From an uncultured Clostridia bacterium (GTDB lineage: Bacteria > Bacillota > Clostridia > Christensenellales > UBA1242), in assembly GCA_934754375.1 (NCBI GenBank), contig CAKVHT010000001.1:1-64000 (forward strand): 64,000 nucleotides of DNA, read 5' to 3'. The position numbers and the translations under genes were made by a program. Under the pieces are notes generated by a model. That model did no database searches, had not been told where the DNA came from, and saw only the letters and a list, made by a program, of their open reading frames with translations. Below, piece after piece: positions 26,333-34,425 of this stretch. The number at the start of each line of letters is the position of its first letter. Within the stretch, counting starts at the first letter, position 1.

Positions 26333-29300
26333 ATGGCAATTTATAAATCATCATTTAACAAAAAGCCAGAAAAGAAGAGTGAAAAACCTCAAAAAGAACA
26401 TAAACTGGTTGAAAAGAAGCCAAAGGCAAAGTTAAAGATTAATCATGCTCTTGTTTGGTTAATTTTGTTTTTGGCAATTTTTGTTGCCTGCGTTTTGCCA
26501 TCAAATTTTGTCAAAAACTTCATTTTGGGTGCGATTGGATTAAGCATTTATCCAATTTGCGTGGTTGGAGTTTTCTTTTGTGCACTAAAATTAAGCAAAA
26601 AGAAGTTTGTTGCAAAAAAGAAATATATAACCTATCTTTCAATTTCTGTTGGTATTGTTTGGTTTATTTTTCATTTGATTTTAACTCATCGCCTTGATGC
26701 CAGCAATTACGGTACATTTTTAATAGAGACATACAAGGCAAAAACCACAGCTGGTGGTGTGCTTTTCAGTTTGATAAGTTGGCCAATTGAAAAAGTTTTA
26801 ACAACGGTTGGTGCATATATTTTCAGTGCAATTGCCCTTGCAGTGTTTGTTGGATTGATAATTGATTATATCAACACAGAAAAAGAGTATGGCAAAGCAG
26901 AACAGAAAACTAAATTTGACTTTAAAAACATTGAAGAATTTGAATTTGATTTGCCAAGTGAAGAGCAACCTCAAAATAATGAAGATGAAACAAAAAGGCT
27001 TGCAAAACGCCGTTTGGGGCTTGAAAAAGGTGAAACAACCATCATTTCAAGCAGTATGCCTACTGTGAAGATAAATGAACGCAAACCAGAATCCCGTCCT
27101 ATCAACAAAAGGGAGTATATTTTAACACCTATCGACCCAATTATACCGCCAGAAAATGATAAAGATATCTTTTTGGATAGCACTTTGGGTTATAAACGCC
27201 CACAAAAGCAAGATGAAGTTCAAACAAGCAATCAAACTCAATCATACAACACAAACTCAGACAATTTTTCACAGAGCAATCAACCAAAAGAAGATGCCCC
27301 TGTTGAAATCAAACCAGTAAGAAGCATTATGGACGAATTGCTTGATGACGAGCCAGAACAAAACCAAACAAATAATAGTTATGCAGAACCAGAATATGCA
27401 CAAGAAGATAATTCAAACAACGATGAATATGACGATTTGATCTTAGATGATGAAGATAATTTTGATGCAAGTGAGTATGAAGAATTGCAAGCAAAAGATA
27501 GTACCGCTAGCCAAACATACAACCAAACACAACAAAATGATTATTCAGACAATTACAATTCAAATTATCAAAACACACAACACCAACAAGAAGATGAATT
27601 GTCCCATATTGATGAAGAATACAATATGGAAGAAAATTATCAAGACGAAACCGAACATTCTGAACCAGAGCAAAATCAAACTGCAACAAATGAAAATGTT
27701 CATGTTGAGCATGTTGATCTAGACAAGCAAGATTATGTTGATGAATTTCAATATAATCCACATAAAGATAATCTTGGCAGTACGGTTGAAACAGAAGTTG
27801 TTCGACCAAGTGTGGATATTTCTAAATTCCATTTGCCAAACACAGTTAAAAAGACTTTGGTTGAAGAACCTGAACAAATCAAGATTGACCAAATCAAACC
27901 AAAACAAGAAATCCCACCTTATGTTGCGCCACCAGTTGAATTGCTTAATTATATAGACAATGCATACCATATCAGTGATGACGAATTGCAAGATAATATA
28001 GTGAGACTTGAACAGGTGTTGGAAGACTTTAAAGTACCTGCAAAAGTGAATAACGTTCAAGTTGGACCAGCAGTTACAAGGTATGAACTCACAATGCCTC
28101 GTGGAATATCTGTTAATAAGATTGCTCAAATGGCGGACGATATTGCCATGACACTTGCATCAAATGGTTCAATCCGTGTTGAAGCCCCAATACCTGGCAA
28201 AAATTCAGTTGGTATTGAAGTGCCAAATGCTCAAGTTAGTGCAGTAAGTTTGCGTGAACTTATTGATAGCGAACAATTCCGTCAACGTGCAAACCCACTC
28301 TCATTCGTATTGGGTAAAGACATTAACGGAGACATCAACTTCTGTAACCTTGACAAAATGCCACACGTGCTTGTTGCTGGTAGCACAGGCAGTGGTAAAT
28401 CTGTTTGCCTTAACACAATGATTCTTTCAATGTGCTACAAGGCAGGCCCACAAGATTTGCGCTTGATTTTGGTTGACCCAAAAACTGTTGAGTTTACACA
28501 ATATAATGGCTTGCCACACCTTTTGTTGCCAGAAGTTATCACTGGCAAAGAAATGACAATCAATGCACTTGATTGGGCTATTAAAGAAATGGAACGCCGT
28601 TACGCATTATTTGCAAAACATCGTGTTGTAAATATTAACGAATATAACAAACTTGATATAGTCAAAAACAAAGTGGAAGAAAAAATTCCATATATCGTCA
28701 TTGTTGTGGACGAGCTTGCAGACCTTATGCTTGAAGCAAAACGAGAAATTGAAGATAGAATTGCAAAATTGGCAGCAAAAGCACGTGCCGCAGGTATCCA
28801 CCTTGTGCTTGCAACTCAACGTCCGTCTGTTGATGTCATCACTGGCACAGTCAAAGCCAACCTACCTTCACGTATTGCATTTGCTCTCACAAACTATATG
28901 GATAGTAAAACTGTGCTTGACGGCGGTGGTGCAGAAAAATTGCTTGGCAAAGGCGATATGTTGTTTAAACCTCTTGATAAACCTGAACCAAAACGTATTC
29001 AAGGTGCGTTTGTGTCAAATACAGAGATTGCAAACATTGTGGAATTTATCAAACAACACAACCCACCTGTTTATGACGAAGACACTGGCAGGACAATCAA
29101 AAACCCACATCAGTCAGAAAGAAATAATGCGGATAGTATTACTCCAAGAGAAATGGAATTTGACCCAGTGCTTAAAGATGCACTAAAAATATTTATTCAA
29201 AACAAACAGGCAAGTGGTAGCATGATTTCAAGACGTTATTCTGTTGGCTTTAACCGTGCGGGCAGGATTATGGATCAAATGGAACGTGCTGGCTTCATTG

Positions 29301-29383
29301 GACCACAAGAAGGTAGCAAACCTCGTCAGGTGCTTATCACCATGGACGAATATAAAGCAATTTTTGGTGATGATGAAGATTAG
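26333..29383 (+). CDS. DNA translocase FtsK/SpoIIIE
   Basis: Septal dsDNA pump that clears chromosomes from the division or sporulation septum. 1016 residues. ATG 26333 has GGGTGG 3 nt upstream; an upstream in-frame ATG at 26279 lies in the terminator. Four membrane segments in about the first 180 residues, then an unusually long linker (about 200-545) very rich in Asn, Gln, Glu and Asp. The motor follows: Walker A AGSTGSGKSVCLN near 682, Walker B IVIVVDELADLM near 785, LATQRPSVDVITG and RIAFAL. The C-terminal gamma (winged-helix) domain with SMISRRYSVGFNRAGRIMDQ reads the polar DNA sequences. The position between ylxY and pgsA/recA matches Bacillus spoIIIE. The sequence alone does not separate FtsK from SpoIIIE. 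Confidence 0.95.
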   Translation: MAIYKSSFNKKPEKKSEKPQKEHKLVEKKPKAKLKINHALVWLILFLAIFVACVLPSNFVKNFILGAIGLSIYPICVVGVFFCALKLSKKKFVAKKKYITYLSISVGIVWFIFHLILTHRLDASNYGTFLIETYKAKTTAGGVLFSLISWPIEKVLTTVGAYIFSAIALAVFVGLIIDYINTEKEYGKAEQKTKFDFKNIEEFEFDLPSEEQPQNNEDETKRLAKRRLGLEKGETTIISSSMPTVKINERKPESRPINKREYILTPIDPIIPPENDKDIFLDSTLGYKRPQKQDEVQTSNQTQSYNTNSDNFSQSNQPKEDAPVEIKPVRSIMDELLDDEPEQNQTNNSYAEPEYAQEDNSNNDEYDDLILDDEDNFDASEYEELQAKDSTASQTYNQTQQNDYSDNYNSNYQNTQHQQEDELSHIDEEYNMEENYQDETEHSEPEQNQTATNENVHVEHVDLDKQDYVDEFQYNPHKDNLGSTVETEVVRPSVDISKFHLPNTVKKTLVEEPEQIKIDQIKPKQEIPPYVAPPVELLNYIDNAYHISDDELQDNIVRLEQVLEDFKVPAKVNNVQVGPAVTRYELTMPRGISVNKIAQMADDIAMTLASNGSIRVEAPIPGKNSVGIEVPNAQVSAVSLRELIDSEQFRQRANPLSFVLGKDINGDINFCNLDKMPHVLVAGSTGSGKSVCLNTMILSMCYKAGPQDLRLILVDPKTVEFTQYNGLPHLLLPEVITGKEMTINALDWAIKEMERRYALFAKHRVVNINEYNKLDIVKNKVEEKIPYIVIVVDELADLMLEAKREIEDRIAKLAAKARAAGIHLVLATQRPSVDVITGTVKANLPSRIAFALTNYMDSKTVLDGGGAEKLLGKGDMLFKPLDKPEPKRIQGAFVSNTEIANIVEFIKQHNPPVYDEDTGRTIKNPHQSERNNADSITPREMEFDPVLKDALKIFIQNKQASGSMISRRYSVGFNRAGRIMDQMERAGFIGPQEGSKPRQVLITMDEYKAIFGDDED

Positions 29384-29422
29384 TTTTTTAACCAAAACAA
29401 TTTAAATAACATAAAAATCATT

Positions 29423-30283
29423 ATGGTTGCAGATGCTCATAATGATTTTTTAACGGCAGTCAAGGATAAGGCTGAACGTGAACAAATAGTAAAAGATTTT
29501 GTTAAAAATGGTGTCAAGATTTTAAGTTGTGCCGTGTTTACAACTGAACAACAATTAAAAATTGAAGATGTTGAAAGTTTTGATAAAGAGATAAAAGAAT
29601 ATAACAAAAAATATAATTGCAACTTTTTGCTTTCGATTGAAGATATTGGTTTTGTAAAGTCCAAGTCAGATTTAGAAAGATTGATAAAATTGAAACCCGT
29701 TTCTGTGACACTCACTTGGAATTTTAACAATCAGTTTGCGGGCGGGGCTCTAGACAATGGTGGACTTACAAAACTTGGCAAATCAGTTGTTAAAATTTTG
29801 GAGCAAAACAGCATTTTGGTTGACACTGCACATCTAAACAAGAAATCATTTTGGCAATTTGTTAAAATAAGTTCAAAGCCAATTTATTGTTCACATGCCA
29901 ATATATTTTCACTTCGTAAACATAAAAGAAATTTAACAAACAAACAACTTGAAAAGATTGTTGAAACTAATGGTTTTTTAGGGCTTACACTTTATCAAGA
30001 TTTTGTTTCAAATGGGCAAATCAAAGCCGAACATATTGCAAAACAATTTGCCTATTTGTCAAATAAATATGGTTCAAAAAACTTTGGGTTTGGCACAGAT
30101 TTCTTTGGGAGTGATAGAGATAAATTTCCAAAAGATGTAACATCTTATGCTGATTTTAAGCATATTGAAAAGGCTTTAAAAATCATCAAATTTACAGGCA
30201 AAACAATTGCTTATATCACACATAAAAATTACATATATTTTTTGCAAGCTCAAGGCATTGACTTAAAAAATTTTAAAGGTTAA
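29423..30283 (+). CDS. Membrane dipeptidase family (M19) protein, cytosolic form
   Basis: 286 residues, shorter than the ~310-400 of typical M19 renal-dipeptidase-like enzymes. Metal-site motifs are mostly recognisable: VADAHNDF at the N-terminus (HxD), SIEDIG with the bridging Glu (about residue 73), LTWNFNNQFAGGALDNGGLT, VDTAHLN (in place of DVSH), YCSHAN for the His-bearing SHSN segment, and GFGTDFFG near the end. Family members hydrolyse dipeptides. No signal peptide. There is no Shine-Dalgarno site before ATG 29423; CATAAA ends 7 nt upstream, so initiation may be leaderless. It sits between ftsK and folD. Confidence 0.85.
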   Translation: MVADAHNDFLTAVKDKAEREQIVKDFVKNGVKILSCAVFTTEQQLKIEDVESFDKEIKEYNKKYNCNFLLSIEDIGFVKSKSDLERLIKLKPVSVTLTWNFNNQFAGGALDNGGLTKLGKSVVKILEQNSILVDTAHLNKKSFWQFVKISSKPIYCSHANIFSLRKHKRNLTNKQLEKIVETNGFLGLTLYQDFVSNGQIKAEHIAKQFAYLSNKYGSKNFGFGTDFFGSDRDKFPKDVTSYADFKHIEKALKIIKFTGKTIAYITHKNYIYFLQAQGIDLKNFKG

Positions 30284-30286
30284 AAT
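30258..30286 (+). promoter_or_regulatory. folD promoter giving a leaderless transcript
   Basis: TTGACT at 30258-30263, 17-nt spacer, TAAAAT at 30281-30286, then 6 nt to ATG 30293. The predicted transcription start coincides with the start codon. The promoter lies within the end of the upstream gene. Confidence 0.7.
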
Positions 30287-30292
30287 GCTTGC

Positions 30293-31135
30293 ATGGAAAT
30301 AATGAATGGAAAAGAAGTTTCAACAATCATAAAAAAAATGATTGCAAACAAAGTTAATCAAAATTATATTTTAAAGGGCAAAAAAGTGCCAACTTTGGCA
30401 TGCGTTTTAGTGGGGGACAACCCAGCAAGCAAAGTGTATGTTGCCAACAAGGAAAAAGCATGTGTAATGGTTGGTTTTAATTCAATTGTAAAACATTTGC
30501 CAGAAGATGCTTCACAGCAACAGGTTGCAGAAGCAATCACAAGTCTGAATCAAGATAAAGATGTGTCAGGCATCCTTTTACAGTTGCCGTTGCCAAAACA
30601 TTTAGATGAAGATTATCTTGTCAACCTGATTTCCCCATCAAAAGATGTTGATAGTTTGACTGATTTAAACCTTGGTCGCCTTTTTGCAGGCAAGCACATC
30701 GTTGCACCTTGCACTGCAATTGGCATTATAGATTTGCTTGATAATTATCAAATCTCAATTCAAGGTAAACGGGCAGTGGTTATAGGTAGAAGCTTGCTTG
30801 TTGGCAAATCTGTGGCAAATTTGTTGGAACAGAGAAATGCAACAGTAACCGTTTGCCATTCTAAAACAGAAAACTTAAAAGACATCAGTCGTCAAGCAGA
30901 TATTTTGATAGTTGCAATTGGCAAGCCTAATTTTGTAACAGCGGACATGGTTAAAGATGATGCGGTTGTTATTGATGTTGGCATCAATCGTTTGGCAACT
31001 GGTTTGGTTGGAGATGTGGATTTTGCAAATGTTAAAAATAAGGCATCATACATCACTCCAGTGCCGGGCGGAGTTGGGCCTATGACGATTGCTGAATTGA
31101 TGCAAAACACATTAACCTTGCATGAGATGATGTAA
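30293..31135 (+). CDS. folD: Bifunctional methylene-THF dehydrogenase/cyclohydrolase FolD
   Basis: Interconverts 5,10-methylene-THF and 10-formyl-THF with NADP. 280 residues, normal length. Active-site Tyr and Lys lie in VYVANKEKA (about 45-53). QLPLPKHL, PCTAIGIIDLL, the Rossmann segment VVIGRSLLVGKSVA (about 163-176), VTVCHSKT and the terminal TPVPGGVGPMT are all present. The usual DVDGF segment reads DVDSLTDLNLG, a small deviation. No ribosome-binding site precedes ATG 30293; an ATG three codons later is possible, but the first keeps the normal MxIxxGK start. A terminator follows. Confidence 0.95.
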   Translation: MEIMNGKEVSTIIKKMIANKVNQNYILKGKKVPTLACVLVGDNPASKVYVANKEKACVMVGFNSIVKHLPEDASQQQVAEAITSLNQDKDVSGILLQLPLPKHLDEDYLVNLISPSKDVDSLTDLNLGRLFAGKHIVAPCTAIGIIDLLDNYQISIQGKRAVVIGRSLLVGKSVANLLEQRNATVTVCHSKTENLKDISRQADILIVAIGKPNFVTADMVKDDAVVIDVGINRLATGLVGDVDFANVKNKASYITPVPGGVGPMTIAELMQNTLTLHEMM

Positions 31136-31145
31136 CAATAAACAT

Positions 31146-31180
31146 AAAAAAACACTGATGTGCAAATCAGTGTTTTTTTA
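31146..31180 (+). terminator. folD terminator
   Basis: AAAAACACTGA, 8-nt loop, TCAGTGTTTTTTT. Works in both directions. Confidence 0.9.
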
Positions 31181-31220
31181 CCTGGTTTTGAGGGTTTGTT
31201 ACAAAAACATATTAAAATTT

Positions 31221-31772
31221 TCATGTTATTTGATTTTTATCTTTTTTGTTTTTTCCACAGGCGGAAATTATAGTTTGATAAAACCAACAAACAATTCCAC
31301 CAATCAAAACACTTATTGTGTTGAATATCACATCTGACAACTGCACAGACCTTGGCACAGGCAAAATAAATTGGCTGATTTCCACAAATAATCCACAAAT
31401 TAATCCAACAATAAGCAAGATGAGTAATTTTTTTAGCCATGATAATTTATCGGTTTTTATCCAAACCATCACACCAACAGGAATAAACATGATTAGGTTG
31501 ATGCAGATATCAAAAGTTGTTAAATTTTTAAATGTCCAACTTATTTGTTTATTTGCCCAGCCCGTTGAGAAATCAAAACTTATATTTACAAATTGTTTGC
31601 TTACGTCCACTTTTGCCCAAACACCAACAAGCAAGACACAAGCATACATGACAAATAAGCACCATAATATTATATTTTGAGCTCTTTTATTTTTGATTAA
31701 CAATAAAAATATTGGCAGAACAAAATATGCCAACAGAGCGATAATCAAAACAAATGGTGTGTTAAGTTTCAT
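31221..31772 (-). CDS. VanZ-like membrane protein
   Basis: 183 residues, about five membrane segments. The VanZ-family hallmarks are NLIMFIPVGVM (about 92-102) and GLFVEISQFILP...VQLSDVIFNT...GG (about 125-160). The founding member gives low-level teicoplanin resistance by an unclear mechanism; most homologues have no known role. ATG 31772 has AAGGAT upstream. It ends in TGA, which shows TGA is a stop in this genome. Own promoter, isolated between terminators. Confidence 0.88.
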   Translation of the reverse strand: MKLNTPFVLIIALLAYFVLPIFLLLIKNKRAQNIILWCLFVMYACVLLVGVWAKVDVSKQFVNISFDFSTGWANKQISWTFKNLTTFDICINLIMFIPVGVMVWIKTDKLSWLKKLLILLIVGLICGLFVEISQFILPVPRSVQLSDVIFNTISVLIGGIVCWFYQTIISACGKNKKDKNQIT

Positions 31773-31788
31773 TTATATCCTTAATTTT

Positions 31789-31818
31789 ATGATACACATT
31801 TTTAACCATGGTTGTCAA
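31789..31818 (-). promoter_or_regulatory. Promoter of the vanZ-like gene
   Basis: On the minus strand TTGACA (31813-31818), 18-nt spacer, TATCAT (31789-31794). Confidence 0.65.
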
Positions 31819-31838
31819 ATGAGTTGATTTCTGCTGAA

Positions 31839-31866
31839 GAAAAAAACACAAGTTATTAAACTTGTG
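31839..31866 (-). terminator. Minus-strand terminator hairpin upstream of the vanZ-like gene
   Basis: Minus-strand CACAAGT, 6-nt loop, ACTTGTG followed by T7. It lies between the tRNA terminator and the vanZ promoter, so it may terminate tRNA read-through; nothing else is seen in 31867-31976. Confidence 0.7.
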
Positions 31867-31976
31867 CATTTGCTTGGTGTGGATAATAGGTGCGTAGAGT
31901 TAAAAAAATTGCTCTAATAGGCATTTTAGTGTAACAAAGAGGGCAATTGGCAAAAAGGCAGTGGTTGTTTTTAAAT

Positions 31977-32006
31977 AAAAAAACAACCCGACCAAAAGCC
32001 GAGTTG
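31977..32006 (-). terminator. tRNA-Leu terminator
   Basis: Minus-strand CAACTCG pairs with CGGGTTG (one T-G pair), followed by T7. Confidence 0.8.
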
Positions 32007-32012
32007 AGACGA

Positions 32013-32099
32013 TGGTGCGGATAACAGGACTTGAACCTGCAAGAATGTTACTTCACAAGATCCTTAGTCTTGCGCGTCTGCCAATTCCGCCATATCCGC
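32013..32099 (-). tRNA. tRNA-Leu (anticodon AAG)
   Basis: The minus strand folds as a class II tRNA. Acceptor GCGGATA pairs with TATCCGC; the D arm is GCG/CGC; the anticodon stem CAAGA/TCTTG encloses the loop CTAAGGA, giving anticodon AAG with G37; a variable arm of about 15 nt follows; the T arm is GCAGG-TTCAAGT-CCTGT. Discriminator A and an encoded CCA complete it (CCA at 32013-32015). A34 would need deamination to inosine by TadA to read CUU/CUC/CUA. The own promoter and terminator show it is a single-gene unit. Confidence 0.93.
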
Positions 32100-32108
32100 A
32101 TGCTTGAG

Positions 32109-32137
32109 ATTATAATGATATTTGTCACATATTTAAA
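32109..32137 (-). promoter_or_regulatory. tRNA-Leu promoter
   Basis: On the minus strand TTTAAA (32132-32137), 17-nt spacer, TATAAT (32109-32114), about 9 nt before the mature 5' end. Confidence 0.65.
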
Positions 32138-32264
32138 CTTTGGCGCAAGACCAATTAGGGTTCCCACAAACACGACAGGGTTTGAAGGGAAAAGGAACAG
32201 TCAACCAAAAGAGCAAATTTGTGAGCGAATGTGAACAAATTGATTAAAGGGTGCACTGTGACGC

Positions 32265-32295
32265 GCGCGTCTGCCAATTCCGCCATATCCGCATG
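32265..32295 (-). repeat. 31-bp displaced copy of the tRNA-Leu 5' end
   Basis: 32265-32295 repeats 32072-32102 perfectly and in the same orientation: the acceptor 5' strand, the D arm and the first bases after it, plus three flanking bases. No anticodon or 3' half follows, so it cannot encode a tRNA. The 162 bp between the copies hold no recognisable gene. Likely a partial-duplication or deletion scar, possibly of a second tRNA-Leu. Confidence 0.85.
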
Positions 32296-32496
32296 ATATC
32301 ATAATATGTTGAAAACTTATTTCAACGATTTAAAAGATAGCACATTTTTTAAGACATGTCAAGATATTCAAGTTGTTTTGATATTTAAATTTAAATTTTA
32401 TTTTTTATTAAGACATTAATTAGTTAAAATATATAACAAGTACTGACTAAAAAACATATAAATAAATTGTTAAATTAAACAAATGTTAAAATTTAG

Positions 32497-32525
32497 TTGT
32501 TAAATTTGGATTTGTTTTGTATAAT
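32497..32525 (+). promoter_or_regulatory. Promoter of the nucleoside hydrolase gene
   Basis: TTGTTA at 32497-32502, 17-nt spacer, TATAAT at 32520-32525; leader of about 10 nt carrying ACGGAGA. Confidence 0.8.
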
Positions 32526-32542
32526 AATCAAACGGAGAAAAT

Positions 32543-33502
32543 ATGGAAAAATTTCATTGCATTATAGACACAGACCCAGGGGTTGATGACTCAGCAGCAC
32601 TTGCTTTAAGCTTGTATGATGAAAAAATTGTGATTGATTTAATCACAACTGTTTCAGGCAATTTAGACTTACAATCTGTGACTAGGAATGCTTTGCATGT
32701 TTTGGAAAAATTTAAACGAACAGATATCCCAGTTGCCATGGGTGCCGTTAAGCCAATGGAAAGGGAAAGTAAAGATGCAAAATTTATCCACCAAGCGGAA
32801 GGCATGGGCGGATATCATCCACCAAAAACAGTTAAAACCAAGCCTATTGAAAAGCCTGCAGTGGAAGCAATGTATGAAGTTATCAACAATCATGCTGGTG
32901 ATATAAACATAATCATGTTGGGGCCACAAACAAACGTGGCATATCTCATCAAGCAACACCCAGATGTTGTAAATAAAATTAGACACATTTATTGTGAAGG
33001 TTGCTCACCTTATGGCTGGAAAAGTGAAAAGAGATGGATAGAATATATTTCATTCAATGCATCGAGTGACCCTGAAGCATTTGATATCGTAATGAAAAGT
33101 GGCATACCAATAACAATTGTCCCTTCAAGAATGGGTAGAGAATTGGCAAATTTCACGGAACAAGAAGTTTATGACATTGGCAAAATCAATGATGTGGGCA
33201 GATTTATTTGTGAAATGTATTCTGGCTATTGGGAACCAGGTTATCAAGATAGAAGAATTGCAACAAATGATACCTGTGCATTATTAAATTTGCGTTATCC
33301 AAAATTGTTTAAAACCATACCGGTTGATATTGAAATTGACACTGACAAAATGCCAGGCAAAACAGTTATGACAAAAAATCGTCATAGCCACATTAAACTG
33401 GTTACAAAAATAAACAGAAAGAAAATGCACAAATTTTATTTTGAAGCAATTAAAAAATTGGATAGGTTTAAATTTTATAGAAAGCCTGCAAAAACAAAAT
33501 AG
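32543..33502 (+). CDS. Inosine/uridine-preferring nucleoside hydrolase family protein
   Basis: Family enzymes split ribonucleosides to base plus ribose using a Ca2+ held by a DTDPGVDD motif, here at residues 9-16. Also present: the FNASSDPEAFDIVMKSG segment (about 172-188), the sugar-binding NxxxDPEA equivalent. In the C-terminal part the usual HDP/HDxCA segment reads ATNDTCALL, so the active-site His is Asn242. The protein has 319 residues, normal for the family, with a basic C-terminal tail. ATG 32543 with ACGGAGA upstream. Cytosolic purine/pyrimidine salvage is the likely role; the His change makes substrate and activity uncertain. Confidence 0.85.
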   Translation: MEKFHCIIDTDPGVDDSAALALSLYDEKIVIDLITTVSGNLDLQSVTRNALHVLEKFKRTDIPVAMGAVKPMERESKDAKFIHQAEGMGGYHPPKTVKTKPIEKPAVEAMYEVINNHAGDINIIMLGPQTNVAYLIKQHPDVVNKIRHIYCEGCSPYGWKSEKRWIEYISFNASSDPEAFDIVMKSGIPITIVPSRMGRELANFTEQEVYDIGKINDVGRFICEMYSGYWEPGYQDRRIATNDTCALLNLRYPKLFKTIPVDIEIDTDKMPGKTVMTKNRHSHIKLVTKINRKKMHKFYFEAIKKLDRFKFYRKPAKTK

Positions 33503-33513
33503 GATTTTAAAAG

Positions 33514-33545
33514 TTCGTCAAAGCATAATACTTGGCGAATTTTTC
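33514..33545 (+). terminator. Terminator of the nucleoside hydrolase gene
   Basis: TTCGTCAA pairs with TTGGCGAA (one T-G pair), followed by TTTTT. Confidence 0.75.
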
Positions 33546-33678
33546 ATTTAAATATAACGATATTCCACAAAATATTTAAAATAATAAACTCATATTGGGC
33601 TGAAAATTGAATTGAAAAAAATCATAAATAAAAAAACAACTTACTTTTTGTTAAAATTGAAAATCTTAATCTATTTTA

Positions 33679-33707
33679 TTGCTTGAAAAAATAAAATTTG
33701 TTATAAT
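33679..33707 (+). promoter_or_regulatory. pgsA promoter (extended -10)
   Basis: TTGCTT at 33679-33684, 17-nt spacer, TATAAT at 33702-33707 preceded by TGT. Confidence 0.75.
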
Positions 33708-33731
33708 TTTAATGATCAGGTAGGAGATTTT

Positions 33732-34346
33732 ATGAATTTACCAAACAAATTGACAATGTTACGCATCATATTGATACCTTTTATGATGTTTTTCTATCTT
33801 GCAGACTTTATTCCTTATGGTATAGGCAAAATTATAGCTATAGCAATTTTTATTATCGCTTCTTTAACGGATTTATTAGATGGTAAAATCGCACGCAAAC
33901 ACAACCTTGTAACTGACCTTGGCAAATTCCTTGACCCTATTGCAGACAAGCTTTTAACAGCAACCGCATTTTTGCTTATTATGGCAGACGGCACAATCCC
34001 TGCACCATGGGGTGTTATTGTTGTTGCAATCATTATTGCACGTGAATATACTGTCAGCGCATTAAGGCAAATTGCGGCAACAAAAGGCATCGTTTTGGCT
34101 GCCGATATGTGGGGCAAAATCAAAACAGTGGTTCAAATGATTGCTTTGCCAGTGAGCATGCTTGTTGCGTATCTCAAGATTTGTGGCTTTGCTTCAACAA
34201 CAGTGGTGTTAGTGTTTGCAATAATAAGCTATGTGCTTATCGGTTTTGCAACTTTGCTTACAGTTATGTCAGGCATACACTATTTGGTTAAAAATCGTGA
34301 ATGCTTTAAGGATAAAACCGCTGAAACCAAAACTGAAAATAAATAA
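33732..34346 (+). CDS. pgsA: CDP-diacylglycerol-glycerol-3-phosphate phosphatidyltransferase
   Basis: Makes phosphatidylglycerophosphate, the first committed step to phosphatidylglycerol and cardiolipin, at the inner membrane face. 204 residues with several membrane segments. The CDP-alcohol phosphotransferase signature D-x2-DG-x2-AR-x8-G-x3-D-x3-D is complete from about residue 47: DLLDGKIAR, then DLGKFLDPIADK. The N-terminus MNLPNKLTMLRIILIPF is typical. ATG 33732 with TAGGAG upstream. The pgsA-recA neighbourhood is conserved in Firmicutes, though here recA has its own SOS-type promoter behind pgsA. Confidence 0.96.
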   Translation: MNLPNKLTMLRIILIPFMMFFYLADFIPYGIGKIIAIAIFIIASLTDLLDGKIARKHNLVTDLGKFLDPIADKLLTATAFLLIMADGTIPAPWGVIVVAIIIAREYTVSALRQIAATKGIVLAADMWGKIKTVVQMIALPVSMLVAYLKICGFASTTVVLVFAIISYVLIGFATLLTVMSGIHYLVKNRECFKDKTAETKTENK

Positions 34347-34364
34347 TATTAAAGTTAAATTTGT

Positions 34365-34378
34365 CGAACAAATGTTTG
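34365..34378 (+). promoter_or_regulatory. LexA (SOS/Din) operator
   Basis: CGAACAAATGTTTG matches every position of the Firmicute LexA box CGAACRNRYGTTYG. It overlaps the first bases of the -35 element, so LexA would block RNA polymerase. The flanks extend the dyad (TTTGTC / GACAAA). Confidence 0.88.
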
Positions 34379-34404
34379 ACAAATTCTTTTTTTAGATTTA
34401 TAAT
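34376..34404 (+). promoter_or_regulatory. Promoter of the two-TM miniprotein-recA operon
   Basis: TTGACA at 34376-34381, 17-nt spacer, TATAAT at 34399-34404: perfect consensus, under the overlapping LexA box. Confidence 0.9.
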
Positions 34405-34425
34405 GCTTTTAAATTTGGAGGATAT

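Noticed and set aside
31221..31223. Possible reassigned TGA codon in this lineage
   Set aside because: TGA closes the VanZ-like gene at the expected length and Trp is encoded by TGG throughout; standard bacterial code.
32031..32234. 67-codon frame overlapping tRNA-Leu
   Set aside because: It covers the tRNA gene on the opposite strand and has no ribosome site.
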